Shown: positions 53,537 through 63,072, counted from the stretch's first letter. The stretch is 64,000 bases of DNA from Domibacillus indicus (GCF_000970685.1 NZ_LAJB01000002.1:62001-126000), one strand, 5' to 3'. Numbers and translations are program-made. Notes: generated by a model from the letters alone, not told the origin.

Positions 53537-54538
53537 ATGACCAATATCCATATCCCTGTATCGGTTTTAAACCTTGCCCCTCTCCGTCAGGGACAGAACG
53601 CAAAGGACGCCATCGATTCGATGACAGACCTGGCACAGGCAGCAGAAAAAATGGGCTATACCCGCTACTGGATTGCGGAGCATCACAATACGCCCACTCT
53701 TGTCAGCTCAGCGACATCCATTTTAATAAAGCATACACTGGAGCATACTGAGCGCATCCGTGTTGGTTCCGGCGGTATTATGCTGCCGAACCATTCTCCT
53801 CTGGTTGTTGCCGAGCAATTTGGAACCATGGCAGCGATCTATCCGGACCGCCTTGATCTGGGGCTTGGCCGTGCGCCGGGAACAGATATGAAAACAGCCG
53901 GTGCCCTGCGCAGAGCACAGCACGATACGGTTTACACCTTTCCGGATGATGTAAACTCGCTTTTAACGTATTTTGGCCCGAAAGAAGTACAGGGCTCTGT
54001 TAAAGCGTACCCGGGCGTTGGTACGAATATTCCTATTTACATTCTCGGCTCTTCAACTGATTCGGCGTATCTGGCAGCGGAGCTGGGGCTTCCATATGTA
54101 TTTGCGTCCCATTTTGCCCCAAGATATATGGAGGAAGCGATCGCGATTTACCGCAGCCGGTTTAAGCCGTCCCAGTATCTCGATGCTCCTTATATGATCG
54201 TCTGCTTAAATGTGATTGCGGCAGAAAGCGATGAGGAAGCCCGGTTTGAATCCACGACGATGCAGCAGTTTTTCTTGAATGTCGTCCGCGGCTCGCAAAC
54301 GCCGATGAGCCCGCCTGTGGAAGACATGGACCGCCTGTGGAGCGGGCCGGAAAAAGCAATGGCTTCCTCGATGTCCAGCGTTACGCTGCTTGGAAGCAAG
54401 CAGTCGATACGGGAACAGCTGACAGCGTTCCAGGAAAGAAACAATGTGGACGAAATTATGGCCGTTTCTTATATATTTGATCCCGAAAAGCAAAAACGGT
54501 CATACGAAATTTTAAAAGAAGTGGTTGATGGAAAATAA
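53537..54538 (+). CDS. LLM-class flavin-dependent oxidoreductase
   Basis: This 333-residue protein belongs to the bacterial luciferase-like family: [17 protein letters not shown] at the start, [41 protein letters not shown] and [13 protein letters not shown] are typical of the single-subunit Bacillus members. It likely uses FMN and an unknown organic substrate. AAAGGA lies eight bases before ATG 53537. It is monocistronic and ends at a strong terminator. Confidence 0.9.
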   Translation: MTNIHIPVSVLNLAPLRQGQNAKDAIDSMTDLAQAAEKMGYTRYWIAEHHNTPTLVSSATSILIKHTLEHTERIRVGSGGIMLPNHSPLVVAEQFGTMAAIYPDRLDLGLGRAPGTDMKTAGALRRAQHDTVYTFPDDVNSLLTYFGPKEVQGSVKAYPGVGTNIPIYILGSSTDSAYLAAELGLPYVFASHFAPRYMEEAIAIYRSRFKPSQYLDAPYMIVCLNVIAAESDEEARFESTTMQQFFLNVVRGSQTPMSPPVEDMDRLWSGPEKAMASSMSSVTLLGSKQSIREQLTAFQERNNVDEIMAVSYIFDPEKQKRSYEILKEVVDGK

Positions 54539-54574
54539 AAAGAAGCCTTCCCGCGCAGGGAGGGCTTCTTTTTA
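54537..54574 (+). terminator. terminator of the LLM oxidoreductase gene
   Basis: AAAAAGAAGCC and GGCTTCTTTTT pair with a partly paired GC-rich loop. Confidence 0.85.
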
Positions 54575-54702
54575 TATTGTAAAAAAGACTGGAGAGTTTG
54601 GTTTTGAGTAAATTGTAAAATCCACCTTTTTCTATGCCTTCTTTCTCAATTGATGGTATAGCCGTCATTTTGTTGAATATCGTTTAGTAGGAGGTGAAAA
54701 AG

Positions 54703-55092
54703 TTGGCGAAACGACTGATGCATGTTACCAGGCTGTTTGTAGGACTTGTGTTTTTAGCGGCGGGAGTGAATGGGTATTTTTTCATTTTTGGCTTTGAGCC
54801 TTTTATCGAAACCAGCCCCGAAGCCATGGCCTTATTCGAATTTGATTATTTATTAATTGTGGAAAAGTCTCTGGAGATTCTCTGCGGCCTTCTGCTTTTG
54901 GCCAACCGGTTTCTTCCGCTGGCCCTTGCTGTCCTGGCACCGATTGTGGCGAATATTTTTTTGCTGCATCTTTTCCTGGACCAGTCGATGCTCTTACTCG
55001 CAACGGTCCTTCTTGCTGCCTATGGCTATCTCCTGTACTACAGCCGGCGCAGCTTTAAGCGCTTACTTGAGAAAAAGCCGAGTCCTTCCTGA
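54703..55092 (+). CDS. DoxX-like small membrane protein
   Basis: This 129-residue protein has four hydrophobic segments and the opening LMHVTRLFVGLVFLAAGVNGYFF, which matches DoxX-like membrane proteins. It sits in the cytoplasmic membrane; the function of most members is unknown, though some take part in redox or quinone metabolism. The TTG start at 54703 follows AGGAGG by eight bases. It appears monocistronic. Confidence 0.8.
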   Translation: MAKRLMHVTRLFVGLVFLAAGVNGYFFIFGFEPFIETSPEAMALFEFDYLLIVEKSLEILCGLLLLANRFLPLALAVLAPIVANIFLLHLFLDQSMLLLATVLLAAYGYLLYYSRRSFKRLLEKKPSPS

Positions 55093-55121
55093 CCATATTT
55101 TTTGAAGGACTCCACCAGCTG

Positions 55122-55162
55122 GCAGAACAGAGCATGCCTTCTATCATGCTCTGTTCTTTTTT
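55122..55162 (+). terminator. terminator of the DoxX-like gene
   Basis: AACAGAGCATG and CATGCTCTGTT form an 11-bp stem with an eight-base loop followed by CTTTTTT. Confidence 0.85.
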
Positions 55163-55176
55163 ATTGCCGGGCTTGC

Positions 55177-55872
55177 TTATTTCCGGCAGTAAAACACCCG
55201 GTAGCTTAAAGGTGTATCCGGACGGCTCATAAATGCTTCATGGGCATCCCAAATGTCGTACAGCTCCTCGCTGATGTTTTCTGAAAGGCGCAACTCTGTC
55301 AGGGCTTCTTCAAAAACCATATTGTCTAAAAGACGGCAGGAGCGAAAGCCCGCCCGTTGAAAGGACGTTATCCACTCATCTTCTGTTAATACTTCCGTCA
55401 CCCCATACAAATCCTTTACTTCCTGTTCCTGCTCCCCGCTCAGCGGCTTTTCCGCTGTCATTTCAATGACGAGCAGCGTTCCTTCTTTCTTTAACACCCG
55501 GGCCATTTCCGCAATCGTTTGCTGAAGCGGGGAAGTAAAGGCGATAACCGATTCCGCAAGAATAAAATCAAACGTGCCGTCCGGAAATTCAAGCTGCTCG
55601 GCTTCTCCATATTTGACTTCCACATTCAGCGGACTCAGCCGCTCCGCCGCTTTCTCGAGCATCGTCGGATGGCTGTCAATGGCGGTGACCGTACAATGAA
55701 ACACTGTGGCTAAATATTCAGCTGACTGCCCTGTTCCGCACCCGACTTCCAGAACCTTTGCCCCTTCTGGAAGATCAATAGACGAAAAGATTTCTTTCGT
55801 TAAAGAAAAACCGCCCGGATGCGCTCCGCCTATCCCAAACTCCGCTAAAAAATCAAGATAGCTTTTCTTCAA
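55177..55872 (-). CDS. class I SAM-dependent methyltransferase
   Basis: This 231-residue methyltransferase has motif I VLEVGCGTGQSAEYLA (about 38-53), motif II AIDSHPTMLEKA, and motif IV FDFILAESVIAF. The acceptor is unknown; small-molecule or tellurite-type methyltransferases look similar. The TTG start at 55872 follows GGAGGG by six bases. The longer reading upstream lacks a ribosome site. Confidence 0.87.
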   Translation of the reverse strand: MKKSYLDFLAEFGIGGAHPGGFSLTKEIFSSIDLPEGAKVLEVGCGTGQSAEYLATVFHCTVTAIDSHPTMLEKAAERLSPLNVEVKYGEAEQLEFPDGTFDFILAESVIAFTSPLQQTIAEMARVLKKEGTLLVIEMTAEKPLSGEQEQEVKDLYGVTEVLTEDEWITSFQRAGFRSCRLLDNMVFEEALTELRLSENISEELYDIWDAHEAFMSRPDTPLSYRVFYCRK

Positions 55873-55988
55873 CGTTTTCCCTCCTTTTTTTATCATGAGC
55901 ATTTTATGTGAAAATTGGCAGCCGGGTGTTAGTCGTACGCCCTGTTTTCTCATAAAAGTAAAGGAGGAAAAACGAATAGCAGCCAAAA

Positions 55989-56023
55989 CAAAACCACCCT
56001 GCGAAATGTGCAGGGTGGTTTTG
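55989..56023 (-). terminator. terminator of selO
   Basis: AAAACCACCCTG and CAGGGTGGTTTT form a 12-bp stem with a nine-base loop, followed by GTTTTGG on the minus strand. Confidence 0.85.
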
Positions 56024-56037
56024 GCAGCCTGAAAAAA

Positions 56038-57510
56038 TCATGTTCCGCAGAACGTCCGGTATGGCCGGAGCGACGGCTCGGGAAGTGCAGCGTATTCTGC
56101 CTGCTCCGGAGAATGGGCAAATGGATCAGAAAGAGCTTCGAGCAGCCGGTCCATAACAGTGAAATCGCCTTTTCCTGCGGCATCCAGCGCTTCTTCCACC
56201 CGGTGGTTCCGCGGGATGACGGCCGGATTGCTGCTGCGCATCAGCTCGCGGGAGGCTTCTTTTGTTTCTTCCTGCCTGCCGCGTCTTGCTTCCCACCGCT
56301 CGTGCCATTCGGTAAATTCCTTTGTTCCAAACAAAATCGTATCGTCGTATTGATCAAACGTCAAAGCACGGAATGTATTTGTGTAATCCGCCCTGTGCTT
56401 TTCCATCAGGCTGAGCAGCTCTTCCGCAAGCGCTTTGTCCTCCGGCTCTTCCGTTAACAGACCCAGCTTCGCTCTCATGCCTGCAAGCCAGTGGCCTTCG
56501 TACAGATTTGAAAAACCAGAAAGTTCTTCCTGGGCCGTTTTTACTGCCTGCTCCTGGTCCTTGTGAATCAGGGGCAGGAGCGCTTCCGCAAACCGCGCAA
56601 GATTCCAGCCGGCAATCAGCGGCTGATTTTCATACGCATAGCGTCCCTGGACATCAATGGAACTGAACACCGTTTCCGGATTGTACGTATCCATAAACGC
56701 GCACGGCCCGTAGTCAATCGTTTCTCCGCTGATGGCCATGTTATCAGTGTTCATAACGCCATGGATAAAGCCGGCAAGCTGCCATTTGGCCACAAGCTCC
56801 GCCTGGCGCTTCATGACTTCCCGAAGCAGGGAAAGATACGGATTTTTATCTGCTTCCACTTCTGGATAGTGGCGCTTGATTGTGTAATCCGCCAGAGCGC
56901 GGAGGTTCTTCTCATCTCCTGTGCCAGCTGCATATTGAAAGGTGCCGACACGGAGATGACTGGCCGCCACACGGGTTAAAACAGCACCCGGAAGGCTTGT
57001 TTCACGGCTGACGGTCTCCCCTGTTGACACCACGGCAAGACTGCGAGTGGTCGGAATGCGCAGCGCATGCATGGCTTCACTGATTATATATTCACGAAGC
57101 ATCGGCCCGAGTGCCGCCCGGCCGTCGCCGCCGCGGGAATACGGCGTCCGTCCTGATCCTTTCAGCTGAATATCATACCGCTTTCCATCAGGCGTAACTT
57201 GCTCGCCAAGCAGCAGGGCCCGGCCGTCGCCCAGCATAGTAAAGTGGCCAAACTGGTGGCCCGCATATGCCTGGGCAAGCGGCAAAGCGCCACTCGGAAC
57301 CTCATTGCCGGCAAACACCGCTGTGCCCGATTCCTCTTTCAGCTGTTTGGGATTAAGCCCAAGTGAGGCGGCCAGCGTTTCGTTCAGCTTCACAAGCTCC
57401 GGCGAACGTACCGGATTTACCTCCTGCCGGCTGAAAAAAGCTTCCGGCAGTCGGGCATAGCTATTGTCGAAATTCCAGCTTGTATTGATTGTTTCTTTAT
57501 CCTGTGTCAT
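56038..57510 (-). CDS. selO: SelO/YdiU protein adenylyltransferase
   Basis: This 490-residue pseudokinase-fold enzyme transfers AMP to protein side chains and acts in redox stress responses in other species. It has the SelO pattern [59 protein letters not shown] and [22 protein letters not shown] (the active-site region). Length and motifs are complete. AAAGGGG lies five bases before the ATG. It stands alone. B. subtilis YdiU-type targets are not defined. Confidence 0.92.
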   Translation of the reverse strand: MTQDKETINTSWNFDNSYARLPEAFFSRQEVNPVRSPELVKLNETLAASLGLNPKQLKEESGTAVFAGNEVPSGALPLAQAYAGHQFGHFTMLGDGRALLLGEQVTPDGKRYDIQLKGSGRTPYSRGGDGRAALGPMLREYIISEAMHALRIPTTRSLAVVSTGETVSRETSLPGAVLTRVAASHLRVGTFQYAAGTGDEKNLRALADYTIKRHYPEVEADKNPYLSLLREVMKRQAELVAKWQLAGFIHGVMNTDNMAISGETIDYGPCAFMDTYNPETVFSSIDVQGRYAYENQPLIAGWNLARFAEALLPLIHKDQEQAVKTAQEELSGFSNLYEGHWLAGMRAKLGLLTEEPEDKALAEELLSLMEKHRADYTNTFRALTFDQYDDTILFGTKEFTEWHERWEARRGRQEETKEASRELMRSSNPAVIPRNHRVEEALDAAGKGDFTVMDRLLEALSDPFAHSPEQAEYAALPEPSLRPYRTFCGT

Positions 57511-57751
57511 CGTATCCCCTTTTCTTTTTTTTGTCGTTTGTATTCAAGTCCTTTTTTCACCGCAGCATGCTGTTTCAACCCGGATAGGCTTTTCTTAATG
57601 TCTGCTTTCTCTAAGTCATTATACCCTTTTCCCGGAGGATGACTCTTTTGAACTTCTTTTCTATAAAGAAATTAATATTTGAATTTTGCACATAATGAAT
57701 TAAAAATAAGTATTTTGTGAGGATGCCTGCTGCTTTCGTTTTTGCTTATTA

Positions 57752-57822
57752 CAAAAGCTGGGATTTCGAAATGCCAGCTTTTCTAAACAAATGTGCAGGC
57801 CTGTTTTCCAGGCCTGCACAAG
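57752..57822 (-). terminator. two hairpins after the HPr-like gene
   Basis: AAAAGCTGG / CCAGCTTTT (57752-57785) and TGTGCAGGCCTG / CAGGCCTGCACA (57791-57820) form two consecutive stems downstream of the HPr-like gene. The rest of the 57530-57750 gap shows no gene. Confidence 0.65.
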
Positions 57823-57835
57823 GATCACCTTATTT

Positions 57836-58084
57836 TTAAACGACTTCCACTGGCAGGCTGTGTTTCCAGAACACGCTGGACATCGCGATTTTTGCTTCTT
57901 TTTCGTCCGGTCCGTGGATTTCGAGCTTAAATGATTTAGAATTTAAAATACTGTATGTCAATCCCAGAATGCTTTTGGCGTCAATCGATTGGTTATCGGT
58001 CGTAATGACAATGCTTGATTTAAATTTGCTGGCTGTTTGATTAATCTCTATCACTACTTGTGCTCTTGCTTTGTCGAGTAACAC
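57836..58084 (-). CDS. degenerate HPr-like protein lacking the active histidine
   Basis: This protein of about 82 residues resembles HPr/Crh from the helix INQTASKF onward and keeps the regulatory serine region DAKSILGL (Ser46 equivalent). The first strand and the GxHARPA active site are missing or replaced, so it cannot carry the PEP-derived phosphate on His15. It could be a Crh-like regulatory cofactor or a divergent fold member. The GTG start at 58084 has GAAGGG nine bases upstream; an ATG at 58093 directly abuts the site and is less likely. Confidence 0.75.
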   Translation of the reverse strand: MLLDKARAQVVIEINQTASKFKSSIVITTDNQSIDAKSILGLTYSILNSKSFKLEIHGPDEKEAKIAMSSVFWKHSLPVEVV

Positions 58085-58277
58085 ATAAATCATCCCTTCA
58101 AAAATACAGCACTCTTCCTCCTGGCCTCATGCTGCTTTGCTTAATGACTGACCGCTTTAAACGCTCCAATGAGAATATAGTATACTATTTACATTTAATA
58201 TATATCACAGCCACAGAAGCTTGTCTGCCCTTCCAGGCATTGAGCTCATTTTAATCATAAAATTCATTTTATTCTTT

Positions 58278-58790
58278 TCATCTGCTTCTATTTTGTTTCC
58301 GCAGCTCACCAATTCGTTCAAAGACTTTTCGCCATTGTTCAAACAGCTTTTCTTCTTCCATTTCTTCTTCATCATAGTAGCTGTATAAAAGATAATCATA
58401 AAAAGAAGAAGTGGTTATGATCGCACCATCGCTGTCGTGCATGGACCAATTCACCACAGGACAGTCGCCGTCTTTAAGCCGGGATACGTCCAGGCAATAT
58501 ACATACTCTCCCAAATCTTCTATCACGATCAGCTTTTCGGGAAGCCCGTATTTTCGGTATTTGCCCGTTGCCTCTACAACCGTGTACTCCCCATTTGAAG
58601 CCGCGCCTAAAATGTCGCTGCCATTCACTCCGCCGCTGCCGAAGTTCAACAGAAACCATTTGTAGCTTTCAGGGAGTGCCACCGCCAGTTCGCTTTCGAT
58701 TTCTATTACTTCCTGTTCTCCGACACCGCCTGTAAACAAACTTAACTCTTCATAATCACGGATCATTTGCTCTACATACTGTTTTGCCAT
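58278..58790 (-). CDS. SMI1/KNR4 (SUKH) family protein, possible orphan immunity protein
   Basis: This protein of about 170 residues has the SUKH fold pattern: GVGEQEVIEIESELAVALPESYKWFLLNFGSGGVNG near the start, then a strand-rich part with GEYVYCLDVSRLKDGDCPVVNW and a very acidic tail. SUKH proteins often neutralise contact-dependent or polymorphic nuclease toxins. No toxin gene lies nearby, so this may be an orphan immunity gene or a housekeeping member such as YobK-like proteins. The start is uncertain (58790 or 58853); a TATAAT box lies between them. Confidence 0.78.
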   Translation of the reverse strand: MAKQYVEQMIRDYEELSLFTGGVGEQEVIEIESELAVALPESYKWFLLNFGSGGVNGSDILGAASNGEYTVVEATGKYRKYGLPEKLIVIEDLGEYVYCLDVSRLKDGDCPVVNWSMHDSDGAIITTSSFYDYLLYSYYDEEEMEEEKLFEQWRKVFERIGELRKQNRSR

Positions 58791-58983
58791 TGACTGATCA
58801 GCCCCGCTTGTTTCATAGATTGGTTTCATTATAACGGGATTTTCCACCCTCATAAACGCTTCTATGGAGAAAAAATTGTTTAGTAGAATGAAAAATGGGT
58901 ATAGAAAACTAATAGAAGAAGTTTTTAAAAAAAGAGTCGCTGAAATGCCGGGAAGAAAAAAACAAAAAAAAAGAACCCGAGGC

Positions 58984-59187
58984 TTACACGGCTTCTTCTT
59001 TAATATAAAAGTCTTCCATTACTGCTAACGCTTGTACACTTGTCAGTCCCTGTTCTTTCCGGAGCCAGTTATACAAATCAAGAAGCTGCACTTCAGACTG
59101 AGTAATCCCGCCTGGCCTGTTTTCTTCGCTGATACCGAGCAAAAATTCTTTATGCAGCTGCAGATAACCATATACTGAATTCATCAT
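58984..59187 (-). CDS. small 67-aa protein of unknown function
   Basis: This 67-residue protein begins MMNSVYGYLQLHKEFLLG and has a helical, charged C-terminal half (TSVQALAVMEDFYIKEEAV). GGAGGGG lies seven bases before the ATG, a strong ribosome site, so the gene is probably real. No family is recognised. It is followed by no clear terminator. Confidence 0.6.
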   Translation of the reverse strand: MMNSVYGYLQLHKEFLLGISEENRPGGITQSEVQLLDLYNWLRKEQGLTSVQALAVMEDFYIKEEAV

Positions 59188-59308
59188 AATTAAGCCCCTC
59201 CCTTTTCGGTCTGTTTACCCCGCTTGCCAGGATATAAACTAAAAAAATAAATATTTTTAATTTTTTATATAAAACTAGTTTTTCGTCAAAATACTCGATG
59301 AAACTACT

Positions 59309-59340
59309 AAAGGGGCGCTCCTTTTTAGGAAAACGCCTTT
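59309..59340 (-). terminator. terminator of the DinB gene
   Basis: AAAGG-GCG and CGCCTTTT pair with an inner TCC/GGA stem. T residues follow on the minus strand. Confidence 0.6.
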
Positions 59341-59342
59341 TC

Positions 59343-59846
59343 TTACATCCGGGGTGCTTCCATCCCGATGCTTTCCCACTCTTCTTTTGCCGGTCCATAA
59401 AGACCCGGAACGGCTAAGCCGGCCTGGCGCATAAGGACGGTCATCTGGCCCCGATGATGAACCTGGTGCTGAACCAAAATCAGCAAAAGTGTGCTTTTGG
59501 TTATTTTCTGCCCGTAAAAATCCTGCGTTTCTTCAAGGCTTTCATCCGTCCATTGATTTTTAACAGCCTCCTCCATCGCGCTGCTTGCTTTCCAGTAGCT
59601 GTTCGATATAAAGCTGGCGGAAGAAGGAACCGGATAATCTTCAGCCGGCACATCCAAAGACAGGCCTGCTTTAGAAGTGATATTGCCAATTGCCGTGACG
59701 ACATGCCAGGCAATCCGCCCCAGTGTCCAGTTTTGCGGTGTTACTTCCTGGTGCAGTGATTCATCTGTAAGCTGATTAAGGATTTTCTGAGTGGCAGCTG
59801 CTTCAAATTCCCATGCCTGCAAAAATTCATCTACCGTATGGAACAT
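59343..59846 (-). CDS. DinB-family metalloprotein
   Basis: This 167-residue four-helix-bundle protein has the DinB metal ligands: His in LGRIAWHVVTAI and two in LVQHQVHHRGQM. Such proteins (DinB, YfiT, bacillithiol transferases) add thiols to electrophiles or are stress-induced. Substrate unknown. ATG 59846 is preceded by GGGGAGG at six bases; a longer reading has no ribosome site. Confidence 0.85.
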   Translation of the reverse strand: MFHTVDEFLQAWEFEAAATQKILNQLTDESLHQEVTPQNWTLGRIAWHVVTAIGNITSKAGLSLDVPAEDYPVPSSASFISNSYWKASSAMEEAVKNQWTDESLEETQDFYGQKITKSTLLLILVQHQVHHRGQMTVLMRQAGLAVPGLYGPAKEEWESIGMEAPRM

Positions 59847-59912
59847 TTTTAGCCTCCCCATTTTTTATTCTCCCTTAATGATTTCTGCTTCTCCGCTCAA
59901 TTCCCTTTGAGT

Positions 59913-60143
59913 CTAACTGACCATTTTTATGTATGTTCGGTTATTTCGGCAAACGCCCGGATAGAGAGCGCCCTGTTCAATTTTGCTCATTTGAAATTCG
60001 GTTTCTTCTTCACGAAGCGCCCTTGATCCTTCACGGCCGAGATAATCACATATGATTGGGGCAGCAGAAAAGCCATTATATATCACAAGGCCATTTTCAA
60101 TCGTATGGCTTAAATCAATATATATGCTTGGGCTCAGGGGCAA
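59913..60143 (-). pseudogene. truncated cyclase-family (kynurenine formamidase-like) gene
   Basis: The first 55 codons or so read IYIDLSHTIENGLVIYNG...PIICDYLGREGSR...EFQMSKIE, the N-terminal pattern of metal-dependent cyclases. The remaining 19 residues do not fit the family, and the expected 130-residue remainder with the HxGTHxDxPxH motif is absent. The frame then stops. It looks like a deleted gene remnant next to the DinB gene. The start codon is unclear. Confidence 0.65.
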
Positions 60144-60303
60144 ATGCCTTCTTTTCGCTTTATTTTTTAAAGCAGACTTTCAACAGACCCGCTGCTTCCG
60201 TGTTTCCTCAAGCAGCGGGCATGAAAATGTTTTTGCATGGACGGTCCCGTTTTCCTATTCCGAAATTTATTACGGCAGTTATATCCCATTAATAACAACG
60301 TTG

Positions 60304-61140
60304 TTATTCCAATGAATTAGTAATACTCCCATTTTCGCTGTGCAGGCCTGGAAGCTTTAAAGCATGTACTTCCTCCGCCACAAGCTTCGCTATCAGATGT
60401 GCGCCATGGCTTTGAAAGTGGGTATTGTCTTCGGCGCCTGAAGGATAACAAGAGCTTTCCCCTTCCTTTAGCCAGAGAAACACCTGCTTCGTTTTTTCCG
60501 GTCCGAGCATTTCGAACAGCTTTTTGCTTTTCGCGGAAAGGTCAATAACGGGCACGCCGCACTCCTGCCCGGCTTCCTTCATGGCCTGGGGATAATGTCC
60601 ATGAGTATCCAGGGCCGTTTTTCCTGAAAATCTTCTTCGCTCAACCGGTGTAATGAAAACCGGATATGCCTTCTTCCTCCTCGCTCCTTCAATATACTGC
60701 ATAAGGCAGGCTTTGTAAGCGCCGAACGGGTCTGTGTAACGGGCGGGGTCTTCGTTTTTCTGGTCGTTATGGCCAAATTGAATAAACAAATAATCTCCCG
60801 GCTGAATCCGTTCCAGAATTACAGCCAGCCTGCCTTCCTCGATAAAGCTTTTTGAGCTTCTTCCGGAGGCGGCGTGGTTGGCGACTGTTACTTTTCCGCC
60901 GATGTATTCCTGAAAAACCTGCCCCCACCCTGCCCGCGGAAATACGGATGGGTCATAATCAGAAACCGTAGAATCTCCTGCCAGATAAACCGTCATGCTT
61001 CCCTGTTTATGACTCTCTTTTATACTGCCTGGCCCGGGCTTTCCTGAACCAGCCGGGAGCATTTTTTCCATTCCAGTAAAAGTACGTATAATAAACCCCT
61101 CCTGCTCTATTGTTAAAACGCTTACAATAATGCGTCTCAA
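60304..61140 (-). CDS. SGNH hydrolase, rhamnogalacturonan acetylesterase-like
   Basis: This protein contains an SGNH esterase core: VYLAGDSTVSDY (nucleophile Ser), VANHAASGRSSKSF, FGHNDQKNE and DNTHFQSHGAHL (Asp/His), which removes acetyl groups from rhamnogalacturonan (YesT/YesY type). The TTG start at 61140 has GGAGG six bases upstream and gives a 48-residue N-terminal segment with no signal peptide; an ATG at 60996 would begin exactly at the esterase domain. A cre site lies within this segment. There is no other pectin gene beside it. Confidence 0.83.
   Translation of the reverse strand: MRRIIVSVLTIEQEGFIIRTFTGMEKMLPAGSGKPGPGSIKESHKQGSMTVYLAGDSTVSDYDPSVFPRAGWGQVFQEYIGGKVTVANHAASGRSSKSFIEEGRLAVILERIQPGDYLFIQFGHNDQKNEDPARYTDPFGAYKACLMQYIEGARRKKAYPVFITPVERRRFSGKTALDTHGHYPQAMKEAGQECGVPVIDLSAKSKKLFEMLGPEKTKQVFLWLKEGESSCYPSGAEDNTHFQSHGAHLIAKLVAEEVHALKLPGLHSENGSITNSLE
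61113..61126 (-). promoter_or_regulatory. cre-like site in the esterase gene start
   Basis: TGTAAGCGTTTTAA on the minus strand matches the cre consensus at all but one position. It lies just inside the coding start, where CcpA could act as a roadblock. Confidence 0.55.
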
Positions 61141-61197
61141 AATGTCCTCCGATCGTTTTTAACTATATCATACTTTACATTTTGAAGATCAATAAGC

Positions 61198-61265
61198 GGG
61201 GGCAGAAGAGTTAAATACGGCTAAATGCGCCTCATAGCCGTCTGCCCCATGAAAAGGGGCTGCGC
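61198..61265. other. large hairpin region between esterase and SDR genes
   Basis: GGGGCAGA pairs with TCTGCCCC and encloses the inner stem ACGGCT / AGCCGT; a second small stem CCCC / GGGG follows. No T run follows, so it is not a typical terminator. Nothing else is recognisable in 61141-61353. Confidence 0.5.
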
Positions 61266-61353
61266 GCGGACGCTGCCGATCAAGCCGCAGGCGTTACCAA
61301 TCGTTTGTCTATAGTCTATAGAGTACAGGCACATTCAGCTCTCGCTTGTTCCC

Positions 61354-62256
61354 TTAGTTTTCTTTTTTCATACGTTCGCGCAGACCGGCTGATACTTCTG
61401 TTCCTCCAGCTGCCGGCTCATGCAGGGCTCCGGAAGTCGGCGGTGCGGGCGGCGCGTCCTGAATCACGCTGCTTACATGCCTGGCGTTCAAGCTTTCCGT
61501 TACACCCGGCATGATATTTTTGGAAATAGCCGACCCCTTTGTTTTCACTCCCACTTCCACGCTTTCCTGCGGGTTGTCCAGCATATCAATAATCGACTCG
61601 ATTACGATTTCCGGGTCGTCCATCGGCTTCATCTCCGCCGCATGCCCTGAATAGTTTCCGGCATGGTCAAACCAGGGCGTGTCCGTTGCCCACGGATGCA
61701 CGGTACATACATGAATATTATCGAAATTCTCCAGCTCCATTTCCTGATAAAGGCCCGCACTGAGCCCGGCGACCGCGTGTTTTGTTGCCGCGTAAGCGGT
61801 ATAATACGGAAAAGCCACTTTGCTGGCGATAGACCCCATATTAATTAATGTACCTGATTTTTGCTCCTTGAACTGGCGCAGTGCGAATTGGCTGCCGTAC
61901 ATTGTGCCAAGTATGTTGATTTCCACTACACGCTGCAAATCCGCGGCCGGGAGCTCCGTATACGGACCGATCAATCCGACGCCCGCCATGTTTATCCAGA
62001 CATCAATCCGGCCGAATTTCTCCATGGCCGCCTCATACAGACGCTTTACATCTTCTTCCTTGCTGATATCCATCCCCACCGCCACGGCATTCGAGCCGCA
62101 TTCTGCCGCCAGTTCTTCAATCAAATTCAGGCGGCGGGCGCCAAGCACGAGATTTGCTCCTTCTCCCGCAAGCCTCCGGGCAGTTCCTTTTCCAATTCCG
62201 CTTGATGCGCCGGCGATCACTACAGTCAGCTGGTCATATGATTTTGATTCCGCCAT
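61354..62256 (-). CDS. short-chain dehydrogenase/reductase
   Basis: This 300-residue SDR has the cofactor motif AGASSGIGKGTA (about 15-26), NMAGVG, and the catalytic YTAYAATKHA (Tyr-x-x-x-Lys). The C-terminus carries a Pro/Ala-rich tail (about 265-300) not typical of classical SDRs. The substrate is unknown. AGGAGGAG lies before the ATG. It stands alone. Confidence 0.88.
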   Translation of the reverse strand: MAESKSYDQLTVVIAGASSGIGKGTARRLAGEGANLVLGARRLNLIEELAAECGSNAVAVGMDISKEEDVKRLYEAAMEKFGRIDVWINMAGVGLIGPYTELPAADLQRVVEINILGTMYGSQFALRQFKEQKSGTLINMGSIASKVAFPYYTAYAATKHAVAGLSAGLYQEMELENFDNIHVCTVHPWATDTPWFDHAGNYSGHAAEMKPMDDPEIVIESIIDMLDNPQESVEVGVKTKGSAISKNIMPGVTESLNARHVSSVIQDAPPAPPTSGALHEPAAGGTEVSAGLRERMKKEN

Positions 62257-62514
62257 TTTCTCTCCTCCTCTTCTTAATGGGACGTCCCATAGTTTTGGTT
62301 ACCCGTTTGCCATTTCTCCTAACACCCTGCGCCAGTGAATAAATATTTTACTGCATCAGCCTGCTGAGCAGAAAATTATGTTATGGTCGCTCTACGGGCT
62401 TTGAAAGAATTCACACAGGAAAGAGCCGGATCAGAAGCGTTTAAACCTCCTGGTATAAAAACGATACACAGCGAAAAACAAAATCTGATTTTATGTAAAA
62501 AGGAGAAAACGAAC

Positions 62515-63063
62515 TTGGAGAATGCAACACTAAAAATGGCCCAGGCATTCCAGCAATCCGGCGGCCACACCTTATACTTTTCCAGTGATCTGGAGAATTA
62601 TATTCAAAATGCTGCGGTGTATATCGTTTCTGGCATCGAGCGGGGAGAACAGGTTCTTTTTGTGGAAAATGACAGAAGACAGGCGCTTATCCTGGAGAAA
62701 GTAAAACAGTGTTTAAATAGTAAACAGCTCCAAAATCTTCACTTTATCAATAATTTTGATTTTTACTGGCAGCATGGAGATTTTCATCCGACCACGGTGA
62801 TCTCTGTTTTTTCAAATAAATTGCGTTCTCTTACGCAGAATAATCAGCCGATCCGTACGCGGGGCCACGTTGAATGGAACGACGACAAACAAATCCACAA
62901 AAAACTGGAGGAGTTTGAGCAGGTAGCCGGTCATGCCGTTTCGGCCGCGAGGATGCTGTCGGTTTGTGCTTATGATGCCGAACGGGTTCCGGAATCGCTG
63001 AAAGCAGCATTAATGCGGACCCATGAGTTTTTTATGACCGATAATGAATTTATTCGTTTATAA
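62515..63063 (+). CDS. MEDS-domain protein
   Basis: This 182-residue protein matches the MEDS (DcmR-like sensory) domain: GGHTLYFSSDLENYIQNAAVYIVSGIERGEQVLFVEN, TTVISVFSNKL, and a C-terminal RMLSVCAYDAERVPESL. MEDS proteins sense small ligands and in Bacillus are often linked to stress signalling, but the partner is not obvious here. The TTG start at 62515 follows AAGGAG by nine bases. A terminator follows. Confidence 0.83.
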   Translation: MENATLKMAQAFQQSGGHTLYFSSDLENYIQNAAVYIVSGIERGEQVLFVENDRRQALILEKVKQCLNSKQLQNLHFINNFDFYWQHGDFHPTTVISVFSNKLRSLTQNNQPIRTRGHVEWNDDKQIHKKLEEFEQVAGHAVSAARMLSVCAYDAERVPESLKAALMRTHEFFMTDNEFIRL

Positions 63064-63072
63064 ATATGTTCA

